Assembly (NCBI GenBank): GCA_017503135.1
Contig: JAFVTQ010000002.1
Span: 107,502-171,501 of the forward strand
DNA length: 64,000 bases
Direction: 5' to 3'
DNA from: Clostridia bacterium
Lineage (GTDB): Bacteria; Bacillota; Clostridia; Oscillospirales; Acutalibacteraceae
Shown piece by piece: positions 42,348-50,093 of the stretch; the first letter of the stretch is position 1; every line of letters begins with the position of its first letter. The translations under genes and the position numbers were made by a program. The notes beneath the pieces were generated by a model. The model was given only the letters and a program-made list of their open reading frames with translations. It was not told where the DNA came from and did no database searches.

Positions 42348-42886
42348 TGAAAAATAAGAAAATACTCAACATTGTGTTATCAGCATTATTTTTATCCCTT
42401 TGTCTTGTGTTACCATTCTTCACGGGGCAAATCAAAGAAATCGGGAATATGCTTTTGCCAATGCACATTCCCGTTATGCTTTGCGGACTCATCTGCGGTT
42501 GGCAATATGGACTTATTGTTGGCGCAATAGCACCAATAATGCGTTCACTTTTATTCAGTATGCCCGTGATGTATCCACACGCTATAAACATGGCGTTTGA
42601 GCTTGCGACTTATGGGTTTGTTATAGGTTTCCTTTTCAGCAAGTCAAAGTGGAATTGTATGAAATCTCTTTATCGTTCTTTGATTGCTTCAATGATAATC
42701 GGTAGGATTGTAAAAGGTATTGCACAAGTTATTCTCTTAGGACTTGGTGGAAGCAAATTCACTATTTCAATGTTTATTAGTGGTGCTTTTTTAGAAGCAA
42801 TACCCGGCATAATTTTACAGTTAGTTTTAATCCCTGCAATTATGCTTGTTTTGAAGAAAACACATTTCAGACATAAGAAGAGATAG
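42347..42886 (+). CDS. ECF transporter S component
   Basis: 179 residues, six TM helices, with the LPMHIPVMLCGLICGWQYGLIVGAIAPIMRSLLF block typical of ECF vitamin-uptake S components. It would bind a vitamin or small cofactor precursor and need a shared EcfA-EcfA'-EcfT module encoded elsewhere. Substrate not assignable; no vitamin riboswitch precedes it. Translationally coupled to the aldo/keto reductase. Confidence 0.8.
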   Translation: MKNKKILNIVLSALFLSLCLVLPFFTGQIKEIGNMLLPMHIPVMLCGLICGWQYGLIVGAIAPIMRSLLFSMPVMYPHAINMAFELATYGFVIGFLFSKSKWNCMKSLYRSLIASMIIGRIVKGIAQVILLGLGGSKFTISMFISGAFLEAIPGIILQLVLIPAIMLVLKKTHFRHKKR

Positions 42887-42971
42887 ACAAATTAGGAGTT
42901 TGTCTGTTTGAATGCAAATCGCAAAGCGTCGTAACTGCGTTATGATTGCAGATGCACTTCATTTAGTGCGT

Positions 42972-42996
42972 TGTAGGGGCGATTCATGAACAGACC
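42972..42996 (+). repeat. Dispersed TGTAGGGG repeat, copy 1 (degenerate)
   Basis: TGTAGGGGCGATTCATGAAC followed by AGACC. The left arm is intact but the complementary right arm has decayed. Two related copies lie at 48847-48875 and 61969-61995 on the other strand, all intergenic. Confidence 0.5.
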
Positions 42997-43019
42997 GACA
43001 ATGCAATTTTATTTGGCAT

Positions 43020-43052
43020 AAAAAAGCTCGGTTTTAAACCGAGCTTTTTGTT
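43020..43052. terminator. Bidirectional terminator between ECF and XRE genes
   Basis: Stem AAAAAGCTCGGTTT / AAACCGAGCTTTTT (about 43021-43048) with A and T runs on both sides, between the convergent genes ending at 42886 and 43054. Confidence 0.8.
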
Positions 43053-43053
43053 T

Positions 43054-44025
43054 TTATAAAATAATTAAACTGAATATCAATGTATCAACAATGCTTATTA
43101 TCGGCAAGATTTCAAATGCAAAACTTTGTTTGTTCTTATTGTTATCTTTTACAAAATAAACAAGCCAGGCAACTGCAATATAAATGCCATAAACAAATAT
43201 TCTTCTGATTATTGCATCGTATGTTGGATATTCTTCCAAAGTGTTTGCATATATGGTAAGTGCATAAGCCAACACAGAAGATATTGTTACAATAATCGCC
43301 ATTGTTTTGTGTCTTTTTGCCTTGCGAGTTGCATCATCCATAATTGCTGTGTTCAAAAGGCTTGCCATTATGAGTGCCACAAGTGCCATCGAAATTACAG
43401 AAATCACAAGTCCTATTCCCGTTGTAATTGGAATCATATAATATTTAGATTCGTCAGCTATTGATTCTTTATAGCCCCAAGTTGTTATAAGCGACTGAAT
43501 AATTGACAACGCAGCAATCGCGCCTGATGGAATAACTTCATATAGATATCTATACTTATAAATATCTCCACTGAGTCCTGTTTTCTTCATAATATGCTTA
43601 GCGAACATATTACAATAAACAATTGTTGCCACAACTGTGAACACATCAGTAAACAAATCTATAAGTTCTCTGACTATGTTTGAAATTGTGAAACCCAATG
43701 TTCCCATTAGAGTCGGTGTCAGAATAGAAAAAATTGAGATAGGAATGGATAATATAAGAGTGAACACAACAAACCATGTTAAAGATGTTGTAAAAAAGTA
43801 TGATTTTAAATTTTTGATAGGTTTGATTGGTTGCTCTGCTTTTTCACCGGCAAAATAATCTTCGGGAAGATTATATGCCACAATCAACTTTTCTGCAATA
43901 TAATCAGGAATACCGTTAAGGGTTTCAATTTTTGAAAGTTCTTCTTCACTGATATCTATTGTTTCTGCAACATCTTTAAGATATAATCCTTTTTCTGCTC
44001 TGAATTGAATTAAAGTTTTTGTCAT
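43054..44025 (-). CDS. XRE-type helix-turn-helix protein with membrane domain
   Basis: 323 residues. A short N-terminal helix-turn-helix (MTKTLIQFRAEKGLYLKDVAETIDISEEELSKIE, about 1-60) is fused to six or so TM helices (about 85-320). This could be a membrane-bound regulator; the ligand and target genes are unknown. I chose ATG 44025 with a strong GGAGGG site; the longer reading adds ten residues without support. It is the only minus-strand gene in the plus-strand block. Confidence 0.75.
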   Translation of the reverse strand: MTKTLIQFRAEKGLYLKDVAETIDISEEELSKIETLNGIPDYIAEKLIVAYNLPEDYFAGEKAEQPIKPIKNLKSYFFTTSLTWFVVFTLILSIPISIFSILTPTLMGTLGFTISNIVRELIDLFTDVFTVVATIVYCNMFAKHIMKKTGLSGDIYKYRYLYEVIPSGAIAALSIIQSLITTWGYKESIADESKYYMIPITTGIGLVISVISMALVALIMASLLNTAIMDDATRKAKRHKTMAIIVTISSVLAYALTIYANTLEEYPTYDAIIRRIFVYGIYIAVAWLVYFVKDNNKNKQSFAFEILPIISIVDTLIFSLIIL

Positions 44026-44155
44026 AATAACCCTCCTTTTCCTTTGTAATTTCAATATATCATATAAAGATACAAAATGTCAATTATACATATTACAACA
44101 AAAATAACAACTGTTTTTGGTTAAACCTACAAACTATGTTTTTTGTTTTTTCGTC

Positions 44156-44184
44156 TTCATATTATCTTCTTTTTATGTTATAAT
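44156..44184 (+). promoter_or_regulatory. Promoter of the pseudouridine synthase gene (possibly leaderless)
   Basis: TTCATA at 44156-44161, a 17-base spacer, TATAAT at 44179-44184. The start codon ATG 44191 lies seven bases after the -10 box, where transcription should begin. Confidence 0.6.
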
Positions 44185-44190
44185 GCAAAT

Positions 44191-45066
44191 ATGGAAAGAT
44201 ATTTAAAATACAAAATCACAGAAAAATATGACGGTGAACGAGTTTTGACCTTTTTAAAGGATGAAATTGAAGCATCTTCAAGGCTTATTCGTCACCTTAA
44301 AAACACACCTGATGGAATCACTTGCAACGGCAAGCATATACGCACCGTTGATATTCTTCATTCGGGTGATTTGCTCTGCATTCATTTACCAGAGCAGAAA
44401 GACCACAAGCATACAATTGTTGACCCCATGCCATACGATTTGACAATTCTCTATGAAGATGACGATTTGCTCATTGTTGACAAGCCAGCTGGGTTGCCAT
44501 TGCATCCATCACACAATCATCAGGGTGACACTCTTGCAAATGCCGTATCATACTATTTACAACAGCAAGGTAAAGAAGCAGTTTTTCGCTCTGTTGGACG
44601 CCTTGACCGTGGCACTTCGGGTGTTGTAATATGTGCACTTAACAAATATACTGCTGCTCGTCTTTCGGGCAAGGTTTATAAAGAATATTATGCCGTTTGC
44701 GAAGGTGTTTATGAAGGTGAAGGCGTTATTGACAAGCCTATTTATCGACCTGACCCCATACTCACAATCCGTACTGTTGACCCACGTGGTGAACAGGCAA
44801 TCACCGAATGGAAAGCCGTTTCAAATCATAATGGTCGCACACTTTTGCATATTCATTTAGTAACAGGTAGAACACACCAAATAAGAGTGCATTTTTCATC
44901 AATGGGCACTCCTCTCACCGGTGATACAATGTATGGCACTGCTCGTGACGACATCTCTCGTCAGGCTCTTCATTGTTGTTATTGCAGATTTAATCACCCT
45001 GTAACCAATGAAGAAATTGAAGTAAGTTCCCCTTTGCCCGACGACATTGCACAATTTGTCAAATAA
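44191..45066 (+). CDS. RluD-like pseudouridine synthase
   Basis: 291 residues. An N-terminal S4-like RNA-binding segment (about 1-70) is followed by the RluA/RluD catalytic domain; the catalytic Asp is in GRLDRGTSGVVICALN. It isomerises uridine to pseudouridine in rRNA or tRNA; the target position is not assignable. No Shine-Dalgarno sequence precedes ATG 44191 and the promoter sits immediately upstream, suggesting a leaderless mRNA. The longer in-frame reading from 44143 would run through the promoter. Confidence 0.85.
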   Translation: MERYLKYKITEKYDGERVLTFLKDEIEASSRLIRHLKNTPDGITCNGKHIRTVDILHSGDLLCIHLPEQKDHKHTIVDPMPYDLTILYEDDDLLIVDKPAGLPLHPSHNHQGDTLANAVSYYLQQQGKEAVFRSVGRLDRGTSGVVICALNKYTAARLSGKVYKEYYAVCEGVYEGEGVIDKPIYRPDPILTIRTVDPRGEQAITEWKAVSNHNGRTLLHIHLVTGRTHQIRVHFSSMGTPLTGDTMYGTARDDISRQALHCCYCRFNHPVTNEEIEVSSPLPDDIAQFVK

Positions 45067-45142
45067 AGGTATTTTTACTATTCTATTGTAAAAAGTCCAC
45101 AGATATGATAAAATAAAGATATTCTAAATGGGTGGTGATATT

Positions 45143-46432
45143 GTGAACGAAATTAAAGATTATATCGTTTATCCTGAAGATTTAAAAATAGTTGTTCCTC
45201 CTATTATGCCTAAAAAACAAGACAACTTCTATACAGGGGTTATCTATAATATATCACGCTTTATTCTTAAGTTTATTGTCCGTGGTGGAGCATCTCTTGA
45301 AAAAATAAATGTTGATGACCTTAAACCACCGTATATTCTTCTTTGCAATCACACACAGTTTGTAGATTTTTTTACAAGCTTTAAGGCGGTACACCCTTAT
45401 AAATTCAACAATATTGCAACACTTGATGGCTTTGTTGGATTTGAAAAGGTTATGACAGAAATCGGTTGTGCTTGTCACAGAAAATATACAACTGACATAA
45501 GTCTTATTCGTGCTTGCCACAAAATTCTTCATGATTATGGCGATATTCTCTGTATGTACCCCGAAGCACGCTACTCAAATGTTGGTACAACTGCAATTAT
45601 CCCTGATGTTGTTGGCAAGCTTGTTAAGAAAAATAAAGTCCCTGTTGTTGTACTCTTGAATCACGGGCATTATCTCAACGCACCATTCTGGGATTTCCGT
45701 CAATACAGAAAAGTGCCGTTTCATTCAACTATGAAACAGATTCTCACAGTTGAACAGATTGAAAATATGACCGCTGACGAAATAAACGAAGTGATTCGTG
45801 AAGAGTTGTGTTATGACGACCACGCTTGGCAAAAAGAGAATAATATTAAGATTACTGAAAAATTCAGAGCAGATGGACTTAACAAGGTTCTTTATAAATG
45901 CCCACATTGTTTAAGCGAAGGCAAAACTGTCGGCAAAGGCATTTATCTCACTTGCGAAGAATGTGGCAAAAAATGGGAATTAACTGAACTCGGTGAAATG
46001 CAAGCCGTTGACGGTGAAACTGAATTTTCACATATCCCTGACTGGTATGAATGGGAGAGAGAATGTGTGCGCCAAGAAATTCTTGATGGTACATATAAAT
46101 TTGAAGATGATGTTCATGTTCATTCCTTGCCCGGTCTTGAATTTATTGACCTTGGCGAAGCTCATGTTACTCACGACCTTGAAAACGGATTTGTAATCGA
46201 AGGCAACTACAATAACAACGATTACAGAATTCAGCGTCAAACAAAAACTCTTTACACTTTACATAATGAATTCGCATTCAAAAAACTTGGCAAAATTGAC
46301 TGCTTTGATGTTTCTATTAAAGACGATTCATTCTATTGCATTCCATCCAAGAAAGATGTTGTTACAAAGCTTATGTTAGCAACTGAAGAAGCTTATAAAA
46401 TTGTAAATGAACATGTAGTAAGCAAAAGCTGA
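45143..46432 (+). CDS. PlsC-type acyltransferase with zinc ribbon, copy 2
   Basis: 429 residues. Acyltransferase domain with H-x4-D in CNHTQFVDFF (about residue 72) and a second block CMYPEARYS. A zinc ribbon follows (CPHC...CEECGKKW, about 255-285), then a C-terminal domain with FSHIPDWYEWER and a repeating beta-rich stretch. It is similar to the next gene along its full length and more distantly to the gene at 10843. GTG 45143 chosen: GGTGGTGAT lies upstream and the N terminus then aligns with the paralog. Probable phospholipid or lipid-precursor acylation. Confidence 0.8.
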   Translation: MNEIKDYIVYPEDLKIVVPPIMPKKQDNFYTGVIYNISRFILKFIVRGGASLEKINVDDLKPPYILLCNHTQFVDFFTSFKAVHPYKFNNIATLDGFVGFEKVMTEIGCACHRKYTTDISLIRACHKILHDYGDILCMYPEARYSNVGTTAIIPDVVGKLVKKNKVPVVVLLNHGHYLNAPFWDFRQYRKVPFHSTMKQILTVEQIENMTADEINEVIREELCYDDHAWQKENNIKITEKFRADGLNKVLYKCPHCLSEGKTVGKGIYLTCEECGKKWELTELGEMQAVDGETEFSHIPDWYEWERECVRQEILDGTYKFEDDVHVHSLPGLEFIDLGEAHVTHDLENGFVIEGNYNNNDYRIQRQTKTLYTLHNEFAFKKLGKIDCFDVSIKDDSFYCIPSKKDVVTKLMLATEEAYKIVNEHVVSKS

Positions 46433-46446
46433 ATAAATAAATTATT

Positions 46447-47730
46447 ATGGATATATCAAAAGATTTTTTAACAGAAATTATTTATCCTGACAACATAGAG
46501 AAATACAACTCTTCGAAACCACCGTTAAAGCAATCCGACTTAACAACAAAAATTGCTTATTTTGTTTCAAGTGTGATTCTTTCTCTTGTGCGAAAAGGAT
46601 ACAAAATAGAAAAATTTAATATGGAAGGCTTAAAACCACCATATATTTTGCTCATCAACCATACTCAATCCCTTGATTTTTGTACTATGTTCAAGGCAAC
46701 TTATCCTCACAAGGTTAATACAGTTGCCACATTCCACACATATTATACAGTTTCAGGTATTATGGAAAAATTGGGCTGTATATGCACACGAAAATTCACA
46801 ACGGATTTAAGTCTTGTGCGTGCTTGCAAAAAGGTGCTTCACGAATACGGCGATATTTTTTGTATGTTTCCCGAGGCGAGATATACTCCTGACGGAACAC
46901 TTTGTATGCTGCCACCTGCCGTTGGCAAACTTGCCAAAAAGAACAATGTTCCTGTTGTTGTAATGCTTAATCACGGAAACTATCTCAACCTTCCATTCTG
47001 GACAAATTTCAAGTTTCGCAAAACACCCATTAGAGTTGAAATGAAACAAATTTTAACTGCCGAAGAGGTTGCCGAGAAATCCGTTGACGAAATCAACAGC
47101 ATTATCTATAAAGAAATGTACTATGATGATTTTAAGTGGCAGAAAGATAACAATATTCTCATAAAAGAAAAATATCGCGCTGATGGTCTTAACAAAATTC
47201 TTTATCAATGTCCAAATTGCCAAACCGAAGACCAAATGCACTCGAAAGGTATTCATCTGTGGTGTGAAGCTTGCAATAAAAAATGGGAAATGACCGAATT
47301 AGGTGAAATGAAAGCTCTTCAAGGCGAAACTGAATTTTCTCACATTCCCGATTGGTATGAGTGGCAACGAAATAATGTGCGCCAGCAACTTATTGATGGA
47401 ACTTATCATTACGAAGAAACTCTTCAAGTATATTCAACTCCTGGAGTTGATAAATACATAGATATAGGAACAGCGAAAGTTACTCATGATTTTGAAAACG
47501 GTTTTGTGCTTGAAGGTCATTACAACGGAAACGATTATAAAATTCATAGACCTACCAAGGGTTTATATGGATTGCATGTTGAATATCAGTTCAAGCATTT
47601 GAAATATAAAGACTGTTTCAGTATTTCAACCACAAATGATTCTTTCTATTGTATGACCAACAAAAAAGATATCATTACAAAGCTTGCACTTGCAACAGAA
47701 GAAGCATTTAAAATTGCAAATGAAAAATAG
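46447..47730 (+). CDS. PlsC-type acyltransferase with zinc ribbon, copy 3
   Basis: 427 residues, tandem paralog of the preceding gene, 14 bases downstream. Same H-x4-D (NHTQSLDF), CMFPEARYT block, zinc ribbon (CPNC...CEACNKKW) and C-terminal FSHIPDWYEWQR region. Two near-full-length copies side by side indicate local duplication with retention of all motifs, so both are likely functional, perhaps with different acyl or acceptor preference. Confidence 0.8.
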   Translation: MDISKDFLTEIIYPDNIEKYNSSKPPLKQSDLTTKIAYFVSSVILSLVRKGYKIEKFNMEGLKPPYILLINHTQSLDFCTMFKATYPHKVNTVATFHTYYTVSGIMEKLGCICTRKFTTDLSLVRACKKVLHEYGDIFCMFPEARYTPDGTLCMLPPAVGKLAKKNNVPVVVMLNHGNYLNLPFWTNFKFRKTPIRVEMKQILTAEEVAEKSVDEINSIIYKEMYYDDFKWQKDNNILIKEKYRADGLNKILYQCPNCQTEDQMHSKGIHLWCEACNKKWEMTELGEMKALQGETEFSHIPDWYEWQRNNVRQQLIDGTYHYEETLQVYSTPGVDKYIDIGTAKVTHDFENGFVLEGHYNGNDYKIHRPTKGLYGLHVEYQFKHLKYKDCFSISTTNDSFYCMTNKKDIITKLALATEEAFKIANEK

Positions 47731-47735
47731 AAAAG

Positions 47736-47758
47736 CGGAGCTGTTGCTCCGTTTTTTT
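47736..47758 (+). terminator. Terminator of the acyltransferase pair
   Basis: Stem CGGAGC (47736-47741) / GCTCCG (47746-47751) with a TGTT loop, followed by seven T. Confidence 0.85.
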
Positions 47759-48046
47759 AATTCAAACCAACAAATCCAAAACCATCTTAATTGTTGTGAA
47801 AGCACAGCTACAAAATCATTAAACAACCTTGAAAAAATTGGTCTTATATATAAAGAATATCAGACTCGTGGATTACCACTTAAAATATATGTCAACGATA
47901 TTCGTGAAAACAACATACAAAAGTCAAAACCTAAAACACAAGAAACAATCTTTGATATTGATAGAGCTATAAACCGAGAAAAAATTACAAGGCAAACTTT
48001 TGGGGATAAAAAAAATAAACGCCGAACAAAAAGTTCAACGTTTTAA
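47752..48046 (+). pseudogene. Remnant resembling a plasmid/ICE replication initiator (RepA_N-like)
   Basis: An open frame reads ...IQNHLNCCESTATKSLNNLEKIGLIYKEY and GLPLKIYVNDI, which looks like the winged-helix segment of RepA-type replication initiators of Firmicute plasmids and conjugative elements (usually ending GxGKPxxIYV). There is no ribosome-binding site, the frame begins inside the preceding acyltransferase gene and is crossed by its terminator, and only about 95 residues remain, so it is probably a decayed fragment. The identification is from pattern only. Confidence 0.4.
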
Positions 48047-48053
48047 AAAATTA

Positions 48054-48584
48054 TTAATCACTTTTTTTCACAAATTTATCAACATAACTTAAATGTGTAC
48101 CTTCAAAAACCAACTTTAATTCTTCAAATTCTGAAATATCTTTTGCAAAACAACGAGAACTTTTCTTGTTAAGTTTAACTACTCCACATTCTTGCAGAAC
48201 TTCGGCTACGAACTGCGAACAGAAATAATGGTTTTTTCTTGTTAAAGGAACACCTATGAAGCTTCCAACGAGACCCAGTGTTGAATATTTAAGCTTTGCT
48301 TTATTCTCTTTAAAGGATAACACCTTTTCTTTGACACGATTATATGTTTCTTCTGACACATTTATCTCATATAAAGCACAGGGAAAAGATGGTCTGTCTG
48401 GCTTTTCATATTTTGTAACCTTTTCTACAAGAAAACCTTTGCTGATAAATGTATAAAAGGTATCCATATCTTCTTCTAAACCCACAGAGGTATGAGTATA
48501 AGGGAATTTGGTACGCCACATAAGGAGTTTTGCATCTCGACCTGGATATTGCGTGAAAAGAACATAAATCTTTTTAGATGTCAT
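48054..48584 (-). CDS. Permuted papain-fold (YiiX/NlpC-P60-like) amidase
   Basis: 176 residues, no signal peptide. His in YTHTSVG near residue 30 and Cys in NHYFCSQFVAEVL near residue 120 are in the order expected of circularly permuted NlpC/P60 (YiiX, YaeF-like) cysteine hydrolases or amidases acting on peptide or lipid amide bonds. The exact substrate is unknown. ATG 48584 overlaps the yabO stop by four bases, so it replaces yabP as the partner translated with yabO. Confidence 0.65.
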   Translation of the reverse strand: MTSKKIYVLFTQYPGRDAKLLMWRTKFPYTHTSVGLEEDMDTFYTFISKGFLVEKVTKYEKPDRPSFPCALYEINVSEETYNRVKEKVLSFKENKAKLKYSTLGLVGSFIGVPLTRKNHYFCSQFVAEVLQECGVVKLNKKSSRCFAKDISEFEELKLVFEGTHLSYVDKFVKKSD

Positions 48585-48829
48585 ATATTTTTAACCTCTT
48601 CATACATTTCACCGGCAGTCTGCTTTGTTGCGTGTTCGGTGACGGTGAGAACCTTATATTTTGTTGTTCTTTCGCCGAATGTGATTTCAATAATATCTCC
48701 TTCTTTTACATCATAAGAGGCTTTAACCACTCGACCTGCGACACTCACTTTTCCTGCATCGCAGACTTCATTCGCAACTGTTCTTCTTTTTATTATTCTT
48801 GATACTTTTAAATATTTGTCTAATCTCAT
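48581..48829 (-). CDS. yabO: S4-domain RNA-binding protein YabO/RqcP
   Basis: 82 residues consisting of one S4 domain (MRLDKYLKVSRIIKRRTVANEVCDAGKVSVAGRVVKASYDVKEGDIIEI). RqcP/YabO takes part in bacterial ribosome-associated quality control, helping RqcH add C-terminal Ala tails on obstructed 50S subunits. In Bacillus and Clostridia it is followed by yabP; here a papain-like gene overlaps its stop and yabP is about 15 kb away. Confidence 0.9.
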   Translation of the reverse strand: MRLDKYLKVSRIIKRRTVANEVCDAGKVSVAGRVVKASYDVKEGDIIEITFGERTTKYKVLTVTEHATKQTAGEMYEEVKNI

Positions 48830-48846
48830 ATAAATTGTCCTTTTTT

Positions 48847-48875
48847 GCGGGTCGTCGAGGACGCCAACCCCTACA
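48847..48875 (-). repeat. Dispersed TGTAGGGG repeat, copy 2
   Basis: On the minus strand TGTAGGGGTTGGCGTCC, a short loop and a complementary arm GACGACCCGC. Intergenic between hup and yabO. Related to copies at 42972 and 61969. Confidence 0.55.
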
Positions 48876-48891
48876 GATAATAAATAAAAAC

Positions 48892-48922
48892 AAGGGTCGC
48901 TTGTGGCGACCCCGATTTTTTT
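48892..48922. terminator. Terminator downstream of hup
   Basis: Stem GGGTCGC (48894-48900) / GCGACCC (48906-48912); a T run follows on the plus strand (nine T) and a T-rich stretch on the minus strand. Placed 25 bases past the hup stop. Confidence 0.7.
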
Positions 48923-48936
48923 TTACAAAAGTTTAA

Positions 48937-49209
48937 TTATTTAACAGCTGCTTTAAGAGCTGCGCCTGCTTTGAAAGCTGGAACCTTTGTTGCTGGAACT
49001 GTCATTGTTTCGCCTGTTCTTGGGTTGCGAGCTGTCTTAGCATTTCTTGCTCTAACTTCGAATGTACCGAAGCCGATGAGCTGAACTTTGTCACCCTTTG
49101 CAAGAGCGTCTGTTACTGATGCGAAAACTGCTGCTACTGCTGCGTCTGCGTCTTTCTTTGAAATGCCTGCTTTTGCAGCAACTGCTGCTACGAGTTCTGT
49201 CTTATTCAT
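48937..49209 (-). CDS. hup: HU family DNA-binding protein
   Basis: 90 residues, canonical HU: MNKTELVAAVAAKAGISKKDADAAV helical body, GFGTFEVRARNAKTARNPRTGETMTVPATKVPAFKAG beta arm including the minor-groove-inserting RNPRTGE. Nucleoid-associated protein. I chose ATG 49209 directly behind GGAGG; the longer reading adds only five residues. Lies between mazG and yabO, as in many Clostridia. Confidence 0.95.
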   Translation of the reverse strand: MNKTELVAAVAAKAGISKKDADAAVAAVFASVTDALAKGDKVQLIGFGTFEVRARNAKTARNPRTGETMTVPATKVPAFKAGAALKAAVK

Positions 49210-49256
49210 TGTGTTTTCCTCCAATAAATTTTCTCATTTTTTATCCTAAAAAGGAC

Positions 49257-50066
49257 TTAATCCTTTTTTGATACCTGTTTTGCTTCGTCCCAGAGCTTGT
49301 CTAATTCTGAAAGCTCTGTTTCTTTCATATTGAGCCCACGCTCATTTGCCATTTTCTCGACTTTTGAGAACCTATCAATAAACTTATCAGTTGCGCCTGT
49401 CAATGCTTCTTCACTATCAACCTTAATAAATCTTGAAACATTTACAACTGAAAAGAGCAAATCACCTAGTTCTTCGAGAACATTATCTTGTGCGCCCATT
49501 AAAACCGCTTCTTTAAGCTCTGCCAGTTCTTCGCTGACCTTATCAAATGCACCGTCAACTGAATCCCAATCAAAACCGACCTTTGCGGCTTTTTTCTGAA
49601 CCTTGTCGGCTCTCATAAGTGCAGGGAATTCACGTGGAATTGAAAGCATTGATTCTGTCTGGCTCTTTTGCTTTTTGGTCTGTTTTTTAATAACATCCCA
49701 ATTTTCAAGGACCTGTTCACTTGTTTCAGCATTAACATTGCCAAAAACATGTGGGTGTCGCTCAATCATTTTCTTGCAGATTCCGTCAGCAACATCTGAT
49801 AATTCAAATGAGCCTTTTTCACGCTCAATCTGAGTGTGAAAAACAACCTGCAACAAAACGTCGCCAAGTTCTTCTAAAAGCAAGCCACGGTCATCTTTAT
49901 TGATTGCCTCGATTACTTCATAAGTTTCTTCAAGAAAATCACGACGGATTGATTTGTGGTCTTGCTCTCTATCCCAAGGGCAACCATCAGGTGAACGGAG
50001 AATTTCGACGATATCGACTAAATCGTTAATATCATAATTCTCTTTAAACTGAAAGTTATCAATCAT
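49257..50066 (-). CDS. mazG: Nucleoside triphosphate pyrophosphohydrolase MazG
   Basis: 269 residues. Two all-alpha MazG modules: the first has LRSPDGCPWDREQDHKSIRRDFLEETYEVIEAI and LLEELGDVLLQVVFH, the second LEELGDLLFSVVNVSRF; the EExxE and ExxD metal-binding patterns are visible. Hydrolyses non-canonical or excess NTPs. Unlike Bacillus YabN it has no N-terminal methylase domain. ATG 50066 chosen, with GGGTG upstream. Confidence 0.93.
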   Translation of the reverse strand: MIDNFQFKENYDINDLVDIVEILRSPDGCPWDREQDHKSIRRDFLEETYEVIEAINKDDRGLLLEELGDVLLQVVFHTQIEREKGSFELSDVADGICKKMIERHPHVFGNVNAETSEQVLENWDVIKKQTKKQKSQTESMLSIPREFPALMRADKVQKKAAKVGFDWDSVDGAFDKVSEELAELKEAVLMGAQDNVLEELGDLLFSVVNVSRFIKVDSEEALTGATDKFIDRFSKVEKMANERGLNMKETELSELDKLWDEAKQVSKKD

Positions 50067-50093
50067 TTCTGTCACCCTTTACACTTTATTATT

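Noticed and set aside
42883-42910. Hairpin right after the ECF gene as its terminator
   Set aside because: The stem is short and no T run follows; the strong bidirectional terminator at 43020-43052 is more likely used.
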